A stretch of 64,000 nucleotides of DNA from the NCBI RefSeq assembly GCF_040120695.1, contig NZ_JBEEAC010000031.1, positions 1 through 64,000 on the forward strand, in the 5' to 3' direction. The stretch is from Plantactinospora sp040120695 (GTDB lineage: Bacteria; Actinomycetota; Actinomycetes; Mycobacteriales; Micromonosporaceae). Shown piece by piece: positions 52,941 through 60,960 of this stretch. Under the pieces are notes generated by a model that worked only from the letters and a program-made list of their open reading frames with translations, did no database searches and was not told where the DNA came from. Every line of letters starts with the position of its first letter. Positions within the stretch are counted from its first letter, which is position 1. The position numbers were made by a program, and so were the translations under genes.

Positions 52941-52962
52941 CCTCCCGACCTGGCCGACGTCG

Positions 52963-53154
52963 TCAGAAGTGATTGTGCTGCGTGTTGTTGTCGCCGACCT
53001 GGACGCCTTTCGATCCGGTGACCGTGATGTTGTACCTCGATGACGGGGAGGGGGGCAGCGGGTTTGGGGCTAGCGGCGGCTCGGTAGCGCCTGCCGGGCT
53101 GCCTACGTGGCCGGGACTGGCGGGGGCGCTCGGCTGTTCTCCGAATGCGGCCAT
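52963..53154 (-). CDS. Small protein with C-terminal RHIM-like VQVG motif
   Basis: 63 residues. The first 40 are Pro/Ser/Ala-rich and probably disordered. The last 20 read NITVTGSKGVQVGDNNTQHN plus HF. VQVG fits the [I/V]-Q-[I/V]-G core of RHIM amyloid motifs. Related 'GVQVGD-x-N-x-Q-x-N' tails occur in bacterial amyloid signalling sequences that join NLR-like proteins to effectors. ATG at 53154 follows AAAAGG on the minus strand. A longer frame begins at 53262 but lacks support. It lies on the same strand as the TIR operon but beyond an IS remnant. It may be a motif-only adaptor or a truncated effector. Confidence 0.6.
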   Translation of the reverse strand: MAAFGEQPSAPASPGHVGSPAGATEPPLAPNPLPPSPSSRYNITVTGSKGVQVGDNNTQHNHF

Positions 53155-53213
53155 CAAGTGCCTTTTCAGGGTCGGTACGGTGAGGCTCCCGGTCGCCTCC
53201 GGGTCGAGGATGG

Positions 53214-53726
53214 ATGAGTGATTTCGACTACTGGGACCCCAGCGAACCGTACACGCCAACACCAGGCGAAACAGGCGGATCGGTGCTCGGCGTCGACGGC
53301 GACCGAGTCCTGACCTACGAGCCGACCACCAGGTGCTTCATCCTCGCCGCCCAGACGAAGCGGTTCGCGGCGGTGCATCCGCCGCGCTGCGACCTCCCGT
53401 TCGCGCTGAACCTCAAAGTGCTCGATGGCAACTGGTCCAGCTTGTCGCCCGACGGCCGTACGGTGGCGCTGCCCGGCGCGGGTGGCACGCCGGCCCTCAT
53501 CCCGCTTGATGAGCTGTTCGGCGACGGGACGCCCCGGCCGGTCACCAACCTCGGCCACGACGTGTCCCAGCTGCGGTGGCGCGGCGGGAGCGAGGTCGTC
53601 GCCTTGGAGGCCGACGGCCACGGGCGGCTAGCCGTCTGCACCGTTGCCACCGTCACGTGCTCGGCGACCGATGCGCCCATGCGGAACGACCTCGACCGGA
53701 CGCAGCTCGTTGTCCGCCTCGGCTAA
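53214..53726 (+). CDS. Hypothetical protein, possibly a beta-propeller fragment
   Basis: 170 residues. Segments such as SSLSPDGRTVALPG and LRWRGGSEVVALEADG look like WD40/TolB-type blades, but only two or so are present, far too few for a whole propeller. It may be a truncated gene. ATG at 53214 is close behind GAGGA. It is divergent from the small VQVG gene (59 nt between starts) and is followed by an IS5-type remnant, which could have removed the rest. No signal peptide. Function not assigned. Confidence 0.5.
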   Translation: MSDFDYWDPSEPYTPTPGETGGSVLGVDGDRVLTYEPTTRCFILAAQTKRFAAVHPPRCDLPFALNLKVLDGNWSSLSPDGRTVALPGAGGTPALIPLDELFGDGTPRPVTNLGHDVSQLRWRGGSEVVALEADGHGRLAVCTVATVTCSATDAPMRNDLDRTQLVVRLG

Positions 53727-53799
53727 GAACTCCTAACCAAATGATGGTGGGCGTATCCGGTGGAGGTGAGGATCGTTCTGTCTGGATGTGAGGAGGGGT

Positions 53800-54095
53800 G
53801 AGGAGCCGCCGTGAACTGCTGGCGCAGGCTGCGGGTCTGAAACGACGCCGGTGTGGCAACGACTCCACGAAGTTTCTCCTGGCCAAGCTCCGAGCCGCCG
53901 GTCACCTGGACATGTCCCGGGCGGTGATCGACGGCCCCCACATACGCGCGCTCAAAGGGGGCCCAAAACCGGGGACCGAGCCCGGTCGACCGCCGCAAGC
54001 CAGGCTCGAAACCCGATCATGCCCCAGCCCCACCGCCGGCACCACGTCGACCAGCTCAACGGCGGTGACGGCATTGTGGAACCGCGCAGGCCGGC
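53800..54095 (+). pseudogene. IS5-type transposase remnant
   Basis: A fragment of a DDE transposase. LRAAGHLDMSRAVIDGPHIR followed by ALKGGPK matches the 'HLDWSRAVIDASHIRALKGG' catalytic block of actinobacterial IS5-group elements. A reading shift after GGPK moves the downstream SPVDRRKPGSK block into another frame. Neither the start nor the end of the element is present and no terminal repeats were found. It abuts the 3' end of the vWA gene, marking one edge of the TIR island. Confidence 0.72.
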
Positions 54096-54758
54096 TCACT
54101 CCTCCATGTACTCAATGGGGATGCTGCGATAGCCGGGCACCGTCGTCGGGATCCGCAGGGCCTCGGCCTGCGCCGACTGGACCAGCGTGTGCAGCAAGGT
54201 GTTGAGCATGTTGGTGATGGCGGCCGTGTCGTCGACCGCGGCGTCGAAGGCGCCCTTGGTGCCGATGCGGGCCAGCACCGCTTCGACCGCGTTGCCGAAG
54301 CCGAACGAAACGGTGTGTGGCCGGCGCTTCCAGCCGGCATCGGTGAGCGCGTTGAACTGGGTGGCCCAATCTTTGTCACTGGGCGCGCCGTCGGTGAGGA
54401 TAAACACCGCGGGACGCAGCACACCCCGCCCGGCGGCGATCAGTTTAGCGACGTCCTTTTCGATGCGCTGCCGGACCAGTGCGAACATCGCACCGTAGTT
54501 GGTCACCCCGGTGCAGGCGAGCTGCGGTAGGTGGGTCATGTCGTCGAGACTCGTCATCTCGAGAACGACGTGCGGCCCGGTGTTGAACGTGATGATCGAG
54601 ACATGCGCGAACTCGGCGACCCGGGGGCTGTCGGCCACGTTGGTGACCACGCGCTGCACAGTCTTGTTGAGCAGGTCGGTGTGCTTCTCCATCGAGCCGG
54701 ACGTGTCCACCACGAGATAGACCGGCAGGCACTTCTTCTTGACGGCGGTGTCACTCAC
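54096..54758 (-). CDS. vWA-domain protein, TerY-like
   Basis: 220 residues, a single von Willebrand A domain. The metal-ion-dependent adhesion site is complete: VVDTSGSM at about residues 16-23, the Thr in CTGVTNYG, and the Asp in ILTDGAPSDKDW. TerY-type vWA proteins form a triad with a PP2C phosphatase and a kinase in stress and phage-conflict systems, and the same three genes stand in a row here. GTG at 54758 is 36 nt after the kinase gene. It is the last gene of the six-gene operon. It probably acts as the phosphorylated scaffold or switch of the complex. Confidence 0.9.
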   Translation of the reverse strand: MSDTAVKKKCLPVYLVVDTSGSMEKHTDLLNKTVQRVVTNVADSPRVAEFAHVSIITFNTGPHVVLEMTSLDDMTHLPQLACTGVTNYGAMFALVRQRIEKDVAKLIAAGRGVLRPAVFILTDGAPSDKDWATQFNALTDAGWKRRPHTVSFGFGNAVEAVLARIGTKGAFDAAVDDTAAITNMLNTLLHTLVQSAQAEALRIPTTVPGYRSIPIEYMEE

Positions 54759-54794
54759 GATTTAGCCATACCCTTCGCAACGGTTCACAGGAGA

Positions 54795-55943
54795 TCAGAC
54801 GAGCCAGTGCACGACGGCTACGACGCCGAAGGCCACAGCGGCGATGAGGAAAAGAAGCACCCCGCAGCCGAACGCCGTCGTGCCCGCCGTGACGTCTTGT
54901 TGAGTGGTCGCCGAACCATTCGGGGGCGCGGGCTTCGGAGTCGCCGGCTGCGAGGTGGACGCGGTCGCGCGTGCGGGCCGGGTCTGTTGCGGGGCCGGCT
55001 TCGTCCGCTTGACCGACGGGCTCCACTCGACCCAATCCACGACGCCGGTCGTATCCTGCGGTCTCGTCGATGGCGCCGGCGACATGGTACCGGTGAAGGC
55101 CGCGGCGAGCTCGGCGAGCGGCGGACGGGCGTCGCGGCGGGCTTCGACCAGGATACGCCGCAACGTGGCGGGCGCCGCCCCGGACATCGCCGACAGCGCG
55201 GCGGTCAGCGGCTCGACGTCGCGCACCGTAGTCAGGCACCGCGCGATCAGCAGCGCCGCCCGGTAGCGGTCGGTGTAGTTGTCCACCTTGGTGCCGGGTG
55301 GCGTCTTCGGATCGTCGAAGTTCGGGGTGATGACGTAGTCTCGCGGTCCGAATGAGCAGCCGTCGATGTCCAGCAGAAACACCTCGTGCTTGACCGGCTG
55401 CCAGAAGGCGTTCGCGTAGGACCAGTCGGCATAGACCAGCCCGCGCTCCTCGAAGAGCGCGGCGATCCGTGCGAGAGTGGTGCACATCGTCGCCCGCTCG
55501 GCGGCCGGTTGGGCCGGGATGGCGCGCTGGGTGAGGAACCTGTCCGGCTTGGCCAGCAGGTCGATCTCCAACGTGGTGCGGCGGGCCGGGTTCTCGACGT
55601 CCGTCGGGGAGCGCCACGCGACGGTGAAGGCATCCGGCGCCCGCGGCAGCAGCACGCCCACCGTGTCGCCGCCGTCGGTGACCCGGCTGCTCGGCCAGGC
55701 GGTGGCCGTCTCGACCAAGCGGCGCTGGTCCCGGCTCATCGCGGAGGGTTCCGCGATCAGCCGGTCGAGCGCCGCGCTGTCCGTCTGGCGGCGTACCTCG
55801 AGGGTGTACTTCTTGAACAGGAGGGACGGCGCCGCCGGCACCACCCAGACCCCCTCGCACTGGCCGCCGTTGGCCAACGGTGTGTCCGGGAGCCGGCCGA
55901 GCTGTCCGATCTCGACGACTGCGGGGAAACGGGTGGCGGTCAC
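54795..55943 (-). CDS. Protein-kinase-like protein with C-terminal membrane anchor
   Basis: 382 residues. The N-terminal 270 resemble kinases of the vWA-PP2C-kinase triad: a Lys-containing strand SLLFKKYTLEV, a catalytic-loop equivalent LVYADWSYANAF (Asp and Asn) and a DFG equivalent FLLDIDGCSF. A Pro/Ala/Thr-rich linker follows, and the C-terminus is one hydrophobic helix (GVLLFLIAAVAFGVVAVVHW). The linker contains TTGVVDWVEWSP, which recurs as STGVVGWQEFKP in the SPFH-like protein of the same operon. The start GTG at 55943 overlaps the PP2C stop. It should phosphorylate a partner, probably the vWA or ATPase component, at the membrane. Confidence 0.82.
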   Translation of the reverse strand: MTATRFPAVVEIGQLGRLPDTPLANGGQCEGVWVVPAAPSLLFKKYTLEVRRQTDSAALDRLIAEPSAMSRDQRRLVETATAWPSSRVTDGGDTVGVLLPRAPDAFTVAWRSPTDVENPARRTTLEIDLLAKPDRFLTQRAIPAQPAAERATMCTTLARIAALFEERGLVYADWSYANAFWQPVKHEVFLLDIDGCSFGPRDYVITPNFDDPKTPPGTKVDNYTDRYRAALLIARCLTTVRDVEPLTAALSAMSGAAPATLRRILVEARRDARPPLAELAAAFTGTMSPAPSTRPQDTTGVVDWVEWSPSVKRTKPAPQQTRPARATASTSQPATPKPAPPNGSATTQQDVTAGTTAFGCGVLLFLIAAVAFGVVAVVHWLV

Positions 55944-57058
55944 CGGCGGTCATCGCTCTGCCCGGCCCAGACCACCACACTGGTCCGGTCGTCCTGCTGT
56001 CCCGGCGCGTCGAAGTCGACATCGAGGGCGAACGACGCCAGCGGCGGTGGCTCGGCCCACCGGGCGTGCAGCCACTGCGCAAACCCATCGACCTCGGCCA
56101 GCGCGTCGCTCACGCCGTCGGTCATCACCGCGAAGACCGCGCCCGGCTTGATGGTGAAGGTCTTCTGCACCACGGCGTCCGGGTAGTGCGGCAGGAACTC
56201 GCGCAGGACGTTGCCGTCGAAGGCGGATTTCGGCCCGCCGATCATGGCCTTCCAGCCGTTCGCGACGCGGTACCAGGCCTCGGTGTCGCCGAGCCGGCAC
56301 GTCCAGAGCGAACGACTGCCGTCAGGATGGGGACGGGCGTCGACCACCGCGACGGTCAGCGTCGTCCGCACGTCGCCGGCGGTGAGGCTGCGCTCCTCGG
56401 CCGACTGGATCATGGCGCTCGCGATGCGTTCGTAGAGCTTGGTGGCGGGCAGCGACTCCGGGCACCGCCCGGAGTCGAGATGCCGGCGGACCAGCGCGAC
56501 GGCCTGGCCGGTGGCGGCCTGAGCCCCGAGTTCGGCACGCGAGCTGTCGGCCATGCCATCGGCCACCGCGATGATCAGGTGCCGGCCGTCGCGGTCCTGG
56601 GCGACGCGGTAGGCGTCCTGCCGGGGCAGCGCAGGGTGCTCGCACCGGTGGCCGGCGCCGACCACGGAAGCGCCCCGCACGTGCAGATCGCCGACCACGG
56701 CCTGGTCCGCCGCCAGGCCGGACGGCGAGGCCGAGCCGGCCGGCAGCCGCCACTGCCGGGCGGCAGCCGGTGAGCCTCTGCCGAACCGCGGCGGGTACGC
56801 GGTCGCCGGATTCTGCGGCGCGATGACGACCGGCGGTCCCGTGCGCGGGTGCCGGGGAGTCGTTGGCAAGCCGCGTGGGGAGCCGGTGCTGATCTGGCCG
56901 TCGCCCTGCGGCTCCGTCGCGAGCGGGACATCGCACTGAACGGGCGGCAGCGCCGCCCGTGGATCGAGAACCTGCCGGACCCGCGAAATCACCCGGCCGG
57001 CGAGTTCGCGCACCCCGCCTGCCGGCCGCACCTGGCCGTCGCCATCACTGATCGTCAA
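55940..57058 (-). CDS. PP2C-family serine/threonine phosphatase
   Basis: 372 residues. About 120 N-terminal residues are disordered and Pro/Arg-rich. The PP2C domain then shows QDAYRVAQDRDG, IIAVADGMADSSRAELGAQA (metal-binding Asp), FAVMTDGVSDAL and the C-terminal DDRTSVVVW. Metal ligands are therefore in place. It would reverse phosphorylation by the kinase whose gene overlaps its stop. The start is TTG at 57058, right after the SPFH stop; no strong ribosome site is visible, so translation may be coupled. Together with the vWA and kinase genes it completes a TerY-type triad. Confidence 0.92.
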   Translation of the reverse strand: MTISDGDGQVRPAGGVRELAGRVISRVRQVLDPRAALPPVQCDVPLATEPQGDGQISTGSPRGLPTTPRHPRTGPPVVIAPQNPATAYPPRFGRGSPAAARQWRLPAGSASPSGLAADQAVVGDLHVRGASVVGAGHRCEHPALPRQDAYRVAQDRDGRHLIIAVADGMADSSRAELGAQAATGQAVALVRRHLDSGRCPESLPATKLYERIASAMIQSAEERSLTAGDVRTTLTVAVVDARPHPDGSRSLWTCRLGDTEAWYRVANGWKAMIGGPKSAFDGNVLREFLPHYPDAVVQKTFTIKPGAVFAVMTDGVSDALAEVDGFAQWLHARWAEPPPLASFALDVDFDAPGQQDDRTSVVVWAGQSDDRR

Positions 57059-57059
57059 C

Positions 57060-58175
57060 TCAGTGGTCCGCTTCGCCGGTGCTGCGCCGCGGCTTGAACT
57101 CTTGCCACCCGACCACGCCGGTGGAGTCGGTGCTCTCGCCGGGCACTGCGGACCCCGCCTGGGCGGTCGCCGGTTCCGGCGCCGGGGACAGTCCGGCGGC
57201 CGGCCGCAGCGCCTCCTGCTGGGGCAGGTCGAATGAGTACCAGGTCGTCGCGGGCGCCGCCCCGCAGCTCGGCCCGGCGCCGTCGGACGGGCCGCCCCCG
57301 GTCATCGAGGCCAGAAGGTTCTTCACGGCCGCGTCCCGGAGGGGCTCGGCGTCGACGTCCTGGAAGATGCCGTTTTCCAGCATCTTGTCGACAATCGCGG
57401 CGGCGTTGGCGAAGCGGGCCTGCTGCCGCTGCTCCAGCTCGGACTGCCGGTCGCGCATCATCTGCAGCACGGTCAGCGACTGATCCGGGTGGTGCCGCAG
57501 AAACGTGGTGATCAGCCCGAACTCGCCCTGCACCATGGCCGCGACCGCGGTGTGCCGTTCACGCTCCAGTTCCTGCTCGTTGCGCAGCTCCTGGGTGTTG
57601 AGCGCGTGGCCGCGCTGAGCGAGTGACAACTTCCGGTCGATCTCCTTGTGCTCCTGAAGGTACTGCTTGGCGGCATCGTCGTGAGTCACGTGCGCGCTGA
57701 TGCTCTCGATCACCACGCCCAGGTTCGGCAGTTCCAGCGGCCGCCCGGCGACGAGCTGATTGCACCCGGCCTCCACCGGGGCGAACTTGTCGATGTCGTG
57801 GCGCCGGCTGATTTCCCGCATCCGGGTCATGACGTAGTGGACGACCGACGGCTCCACCCGCCCGTCGGCCCGCTCCACGATGATCTTCGCGGCGTCGGCA
57901 ACCCGCCACCCGACAACGGCGTTCACCGCGAAGAAAAAGGAGTCGTCGCGGGACGGGAGACGGTCGTTGATAGTGACGGTCTGGTGTGCCGAGTCGATCT
58001 CGCACATCGTCCGGTAGCGGCCGGAGAGCAGCTCCCAGCGCGACAGCGGGCGACCGGGGCACTCCACCGTGCCGTCGACCGTGGTGTAGACAACAATCAC
58101 GCTGAAGGACCGGACCGGCTTCCACAGGTGGAAGCGGGCGACCGGGGTCTCCTTCAGGACTATGGAGCGCGGCAT
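57060..58175 (-). CDS. SPFH/band-7-like protein
   Basis: 371 residues. The first 200 fit the SPFH (stomatin/prohibitin) pattern: DDSFFFAVNAVVGWRVADAA, VHYVMTRMREISRRHDI and LGVVIESISAHVTH. A long charged coiled coil follows (EHKEIDRKLSLAQRG to ERERHTAVAAM, about 215-260). There is no clear membrane segment, unlike most band-7 proteins. The Pro/Ala-rich tail ends with STGVVGWQEFKP, matching a motif in the kinase-like protein. SPFH proteins oligomerise into large rings or cages and act as platforms. ATG at 58175 is 8 nt after the ATPase stop, preceded by a GAGGA site. Likely a scaffold in the signalling complex. Confidence 0.8.
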   Translation of the reverse strand: MPRSIVLKETPVARFHLWKPVRSFSVIVVYTTVDGTVECPGRPLSRWELLSGRYRTMCEIDSAHQTVTINDRLPSRDDSFFFAVNAVVGWRVADAAKIIVERADGRVEPSVVHYVMTRMREISRRHDIDKFAPVEAGCNQLVAGRPLELPNLGVVIESISAHVTHDDAAKQYLQEHKEIDRKLSLAQRGHALNTQELRNEQELERERHTAVAAMVQGEFGLITTFLRHHPDQSLTVLQMMRDRQSELEQRQQARFANAAAIVDKMLENGIFQDVDAEPLRDAAVKNLLASMTGGGPSDGAGPSCGAAPATTWYSFDLPQQEALRPAAGLSPAPEPATAQAGSAVPGESTDSTGVVGWQEFKPRRSTGEADH

Positions 58176-58183
58176 GGTGGTCC

Positions 58184-60352
58184 TCACTGGTTGATCGAGA
58201 GTTCGGGGCGGCCGCCACCTGGCGGCTGCCCGACGGCGCTCAGGACCGCGGCGGCGGTGAGTGGTGCGTACGTCGTGCCGGAGCGCGTCAGCCACGACCG
58301 GGCGGTGACACCCAGGATCTTGGCGGTGCGGGTGCTGCCAGCCGCCGCGACCGCGAAGAGCGTGACCAAGGCCCCGCGGATCGCCTCCTCGCCCTCCGCG
58401 ACGCCGGCCCAGATGCCGGCGACCGTCCGGGCGTCTTGCGCGAAGAGCCGGCCGTTGAGGGTGTGGAACCACGCAGACGCCAGCACGTTGCGGATCCGGT
58501 GGTCGGCGGCGGACAGGGCGAGCAGCAGCGGCCCTTCCCGCGGGTAGACCAGGTCGGTGGCCAGGGTGAGGAAGGCCAGCTCTCCCGTGGGCGTGCGCGG
58601 GTCGATGCCGTTGCCCATCCAGCGGACCACGAGCTCGAGAATCGGGCCGGTCTTGCCGTGATCGGCATCGACGAGTTCGGCGAGGCTGTAGGAGATTGCC
58701 AGTCCCACCTCGGCGCTTCCGGTGACTGCCAGGCGGTTGAGCCGGTCGAGCGCCCGGTCGGGGAAGTCGCCGCCCAGCGCGGCGCCGTAGGCCCGGGCCG
58801 CCGCGGCCTGCAGTTGCCACGGCGCGCTCGGCGCCGCCCACTCGTCGACCAACGCCAGCACCTGGTGCTGCAGTTCCGGCCGGTTGCCCGGGTCCTGCAG
58901 CGCGTACGCCGCGAGTTCCCGGCGGCGCTCCGAGCGGCTGCGGGCCCACGGCCGGATGACCGTGCGCAGGATGTGCTCGAAGGCGCGTTCGGCCAGCACG
59001 CCGACACCCGCCGCGGCCCGAATCCGGACCGCGTCATCCGGATGCCCAGCGAGGTCGCGCAGCCACTCCAGCAAGTTGTCGCGGACGTCGTCGTACTCGT
59101 CAGACACCAGCCGCAGCACGATGGGCGGATAGTCGCTGTTCAGGAACCGGATCACCTGAGCCGGCACCGTACCCAGTCGGCTCGGCACGTCCTCCCAGGT
59201 CAACCCGGCGCGGATCGCGTTGATCCGGGCGGTCCGGCTCTCGCCGAACTTGTCGGGTCCCGCCGTGCTGGTCACCGAGGGCACCTCCAGCAGCTTCGCC
59301 AGTGACTCGGCGGTGGCCGCGACGGTCTGGTAAGGAAGACCGTCGAGCAGGGCCAGCGAGATCGCCAGAGCCTTGAGCGAAGTGGTCGGTAGGCTAAGGA
59401 ACCAGCCCTCGACCTCGCGCTCCATCGAGCGTCGCATGCGGGCGCGCACGGCTTCGACGTCCGGCCCGCCCGTGCCCCAACTCTCGTGCAGGTGCCAGGC
59501 CAAAGCGGCGACCCGGTCACACGGGCTGTCCGCGGTGATCTCCTCGGCGAAAAGTTTCGTGACGTCGGAATGGTCGAGTGCCTGCGCGCAGCGGGAGGCG
59601 CCGACCAGGTAGGTCAGCCGGGCCCGGAGCACCTCCCGATGCGCGGGCGCCGGGCCGAGCGTCACCACGAACTGGTGCACGCCCGGGTCCCGGAAGGTGA
59701 TCTCATCGCTGACCGTGATGACCACTCGGGAGCGAGGATCTAGTTTGCTCTCGAGGTCGGTGAGCGAGGCGGCGGTGAGAGCCTGCGCGACGGCCGGCGT
59801 CATCTCCTCGACCAGGTGCGCGGTATCGGCCTTGACGGTCCGGGCGATCTCCTCGGGCAGCACCGTCGGCTTATAGGCGAGGAACTGGAAGATCCCGGCC
59901 TCGGCGCACAGTCGCATGGCCGCCGCGGACTTACCCCGGCCGCGGGGCGCCTGAATGATGACGAGCCGGCGCGATCCGGCGGCCGAGGCGAGCTTCGGAT
60001 AGGCCTCGCCCACCGCGTATCCGTACCGGGCGAGGTCGACGAGACGCCGGCTGACCTCGAAGGTAAGCACCGGGCGGGCGTCGTCGGAGAGGTACTGCTG
60101 GTAAATGATCTGGTCGCCACCGATGACCGTGCCCTTGACGCGAGCGTCACCGCCGACGGAGACGCCGCCCTGGCGGAAAACCGCCCGGGCCGCCCTCAGG
60201 TTCTCGTTGGTCTCGGCCGCCCGGCGTGGGGTCGCCGCGTTGGCGCGGAGCTCATCGCCGGCATCGTTGATCTTCCGGGCCGGGGCGTCGGCCTCATCGG
60301 TGGAGTCGGCCTTCCGCCCTTCCGGCCGATCGGCCGCTTCGGGCGTGGTCAT
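58184..60352 (-). CDS. P-loop ATPase with N-terminal shared motif and HEAT-like repeats
   Basis: 722 residues. A charged N-terminus carries the Gly-rich motif GGVSVGGDARVKGTVIGGD (residues 62-80, DNA 60092-60169). A P-loop follows, IIQAPRGRGKSAAAMRL (Walker A about 135-142), and VVITVSDEI is a plausible Walker B strand. The second half is built of helical repeats resembling HEAT repeats (for example DDAVRIRAAAGVGVLAERAF). This is the layout of STAND sensors: effector-coupling motif, NTPase switch, repeat sensor. The same Gly-rich motif ends the TIR protein encoded just upstream. ATG at 60352 overlaps the TIR stop (ATGA). The probable role is sensing a trigger and recruiting the TIR effector. 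Confidence 0.83.
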   Translation of the reverse strand: MTTPEAADRPEGRKADSTDEADAPARKINDAGDELRANAATPRRAAETNENLRAARAVFRQGGVSVGGDARVKGTVIGGDQIIYQQYLSDDARPVLTFEVSRRLVDLARYGYAVGEAYPKLASAAGSRRLVIIQAPRGRGKSAAAMRLCAEAGIFQFLAYKPTVLPEEIARTVKADTAHLVEEMTPAVAQALTAASLTDLESKLDPRSRVVITVSDEITFRDPGVHQFVVTLGPAPAHREVLRARLTYLVGASRCAQALDHSDVTKLFAEEITADSPCDRVAALAWHLHESWGTGGPDVEAVRARMRRSMEREVEGWFLSLPTTSLKALAISLALLDGLPYQTVAATAESLAKLLEVPSVTSTAGPDKFGESRTARINAIRAGLTWEDVPSRLGTVPAQVIRFLNSDYPPIVLRLVSDEYDDVRDNLLEWLRDLAGHPDDAVRIRAAAGVGVLAERAFEHILRTVIRPWARSRSERRRELAAYALQDPGNRPELQHQVLALVDEWAAPSAPWQLQAAAARAYGAALGGDFPDRALDRLNRLAVTGSAEVGLAISYSLAELVDADHGKTGPILELVVRWMGNGIDPRTPTGELAFLTLATDLVYPREGPLLLALSAADHRIRNVLASAWFHTLNGRLFAQDARTVAGIWAGVAEGEEAIRGALVTLFAVAAAGSTRTAKILGVTARSWLTRSGTTYAPLTAAAVLSAVGQPPGGGRPELSINQ

Positions 60353-60960
60353 TGGGCGTCACCGAACCCAGCCCGCGGCCCGCGGACGTTGCCGTAGACA
60401 TCGCCGCCGATCACGGGACCGATGACCTTGGCATCTCCCTTGATCCGTACGCCACCCCTCGACGGGGCGTCGTTGCCTTTCGGCTCGCGCCGTTTCCGCC
60501 CGGAGACAAACAGCCGCAACTCCTTGACCAGGTAATCCAGGTCAGCTCCGTCGTGGCGGCTGCGAAGCGTGACGAACTGCCGGTCCGGCAGCGTTGTCAG
60601 AGCGTCCGGAAGGTCACTCGCCACCAACGGCTTCGCCCCGTCGAGGAATACCGGGATCACTCGGATCGATCGGTCCACGGCTTCCACGATCTCCCGGCGC
60701 ACGAAGTCGTTCGGGTCGTCGATGCGTCGGCGACCGGTCGCGTCCTCCAGGGTCAGCCAGTCGGGGCCGATGACGACGAGCAGGACGGCGCTGCCGCGTA
60801 GGGCGGACCACAACTCGTCGGGGAAGTCGGCACCCGCGTGCATGGACCGGCAGTCGCGGAAGACGTTCTCCGCACCGAACTCGGCCCGGAGCCGCTCGTA
60901 GACCAGCCCGGCGGCATAACCGGCGTCATCCGTACGGTAGTTGACGAACACATCTGCCAT
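60349..60960 (-). CDS. TIR-domain protein with C-terminal shared motif
   Basis: 203 residues. The TIR domain covers about residues 1-150: MADVFVNYRTDDAG (beta-A strand and box 1), FRDCRSMHAGADF (BB loop), LLVVIGPDW, and DDPNDFVRREI with E90 as the candidate catalytic Glu. Bacterial TIR domains of this kind degrade NAD+ or make cyclic ADP-ribose signals. After a basic linker the C-terminus carries GGVRIKGDAKVIGPVIGGD (from residue 169, DNA 60385-60456), matching the ATPase N-terminus. ATG at 60960 is preceded by GGAAGG. It is the first gene of the operon. It is presumably a toxic effector activated by homotypic contact with the ATPase. Confidence 0.92.
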   Translation of the reverse strand: MADVFVNYRTDDAGYAAGLVYERLRAEFGAENVFRDCRSMHAGADFPDELWSALRGSAVLLVVIGPDWLTLEDATGRRRIDDPNDFVRREIVEAVDRSIRVIPVFLDGAKPLVASDLPDALTTLPDRQFVTLRSRHDGADLDYLVKELRLFVSGRKRREPKGNDAPSRGGVRIKGDAKVIGPVIGGDVYGNVRGPRAGFGDAQ

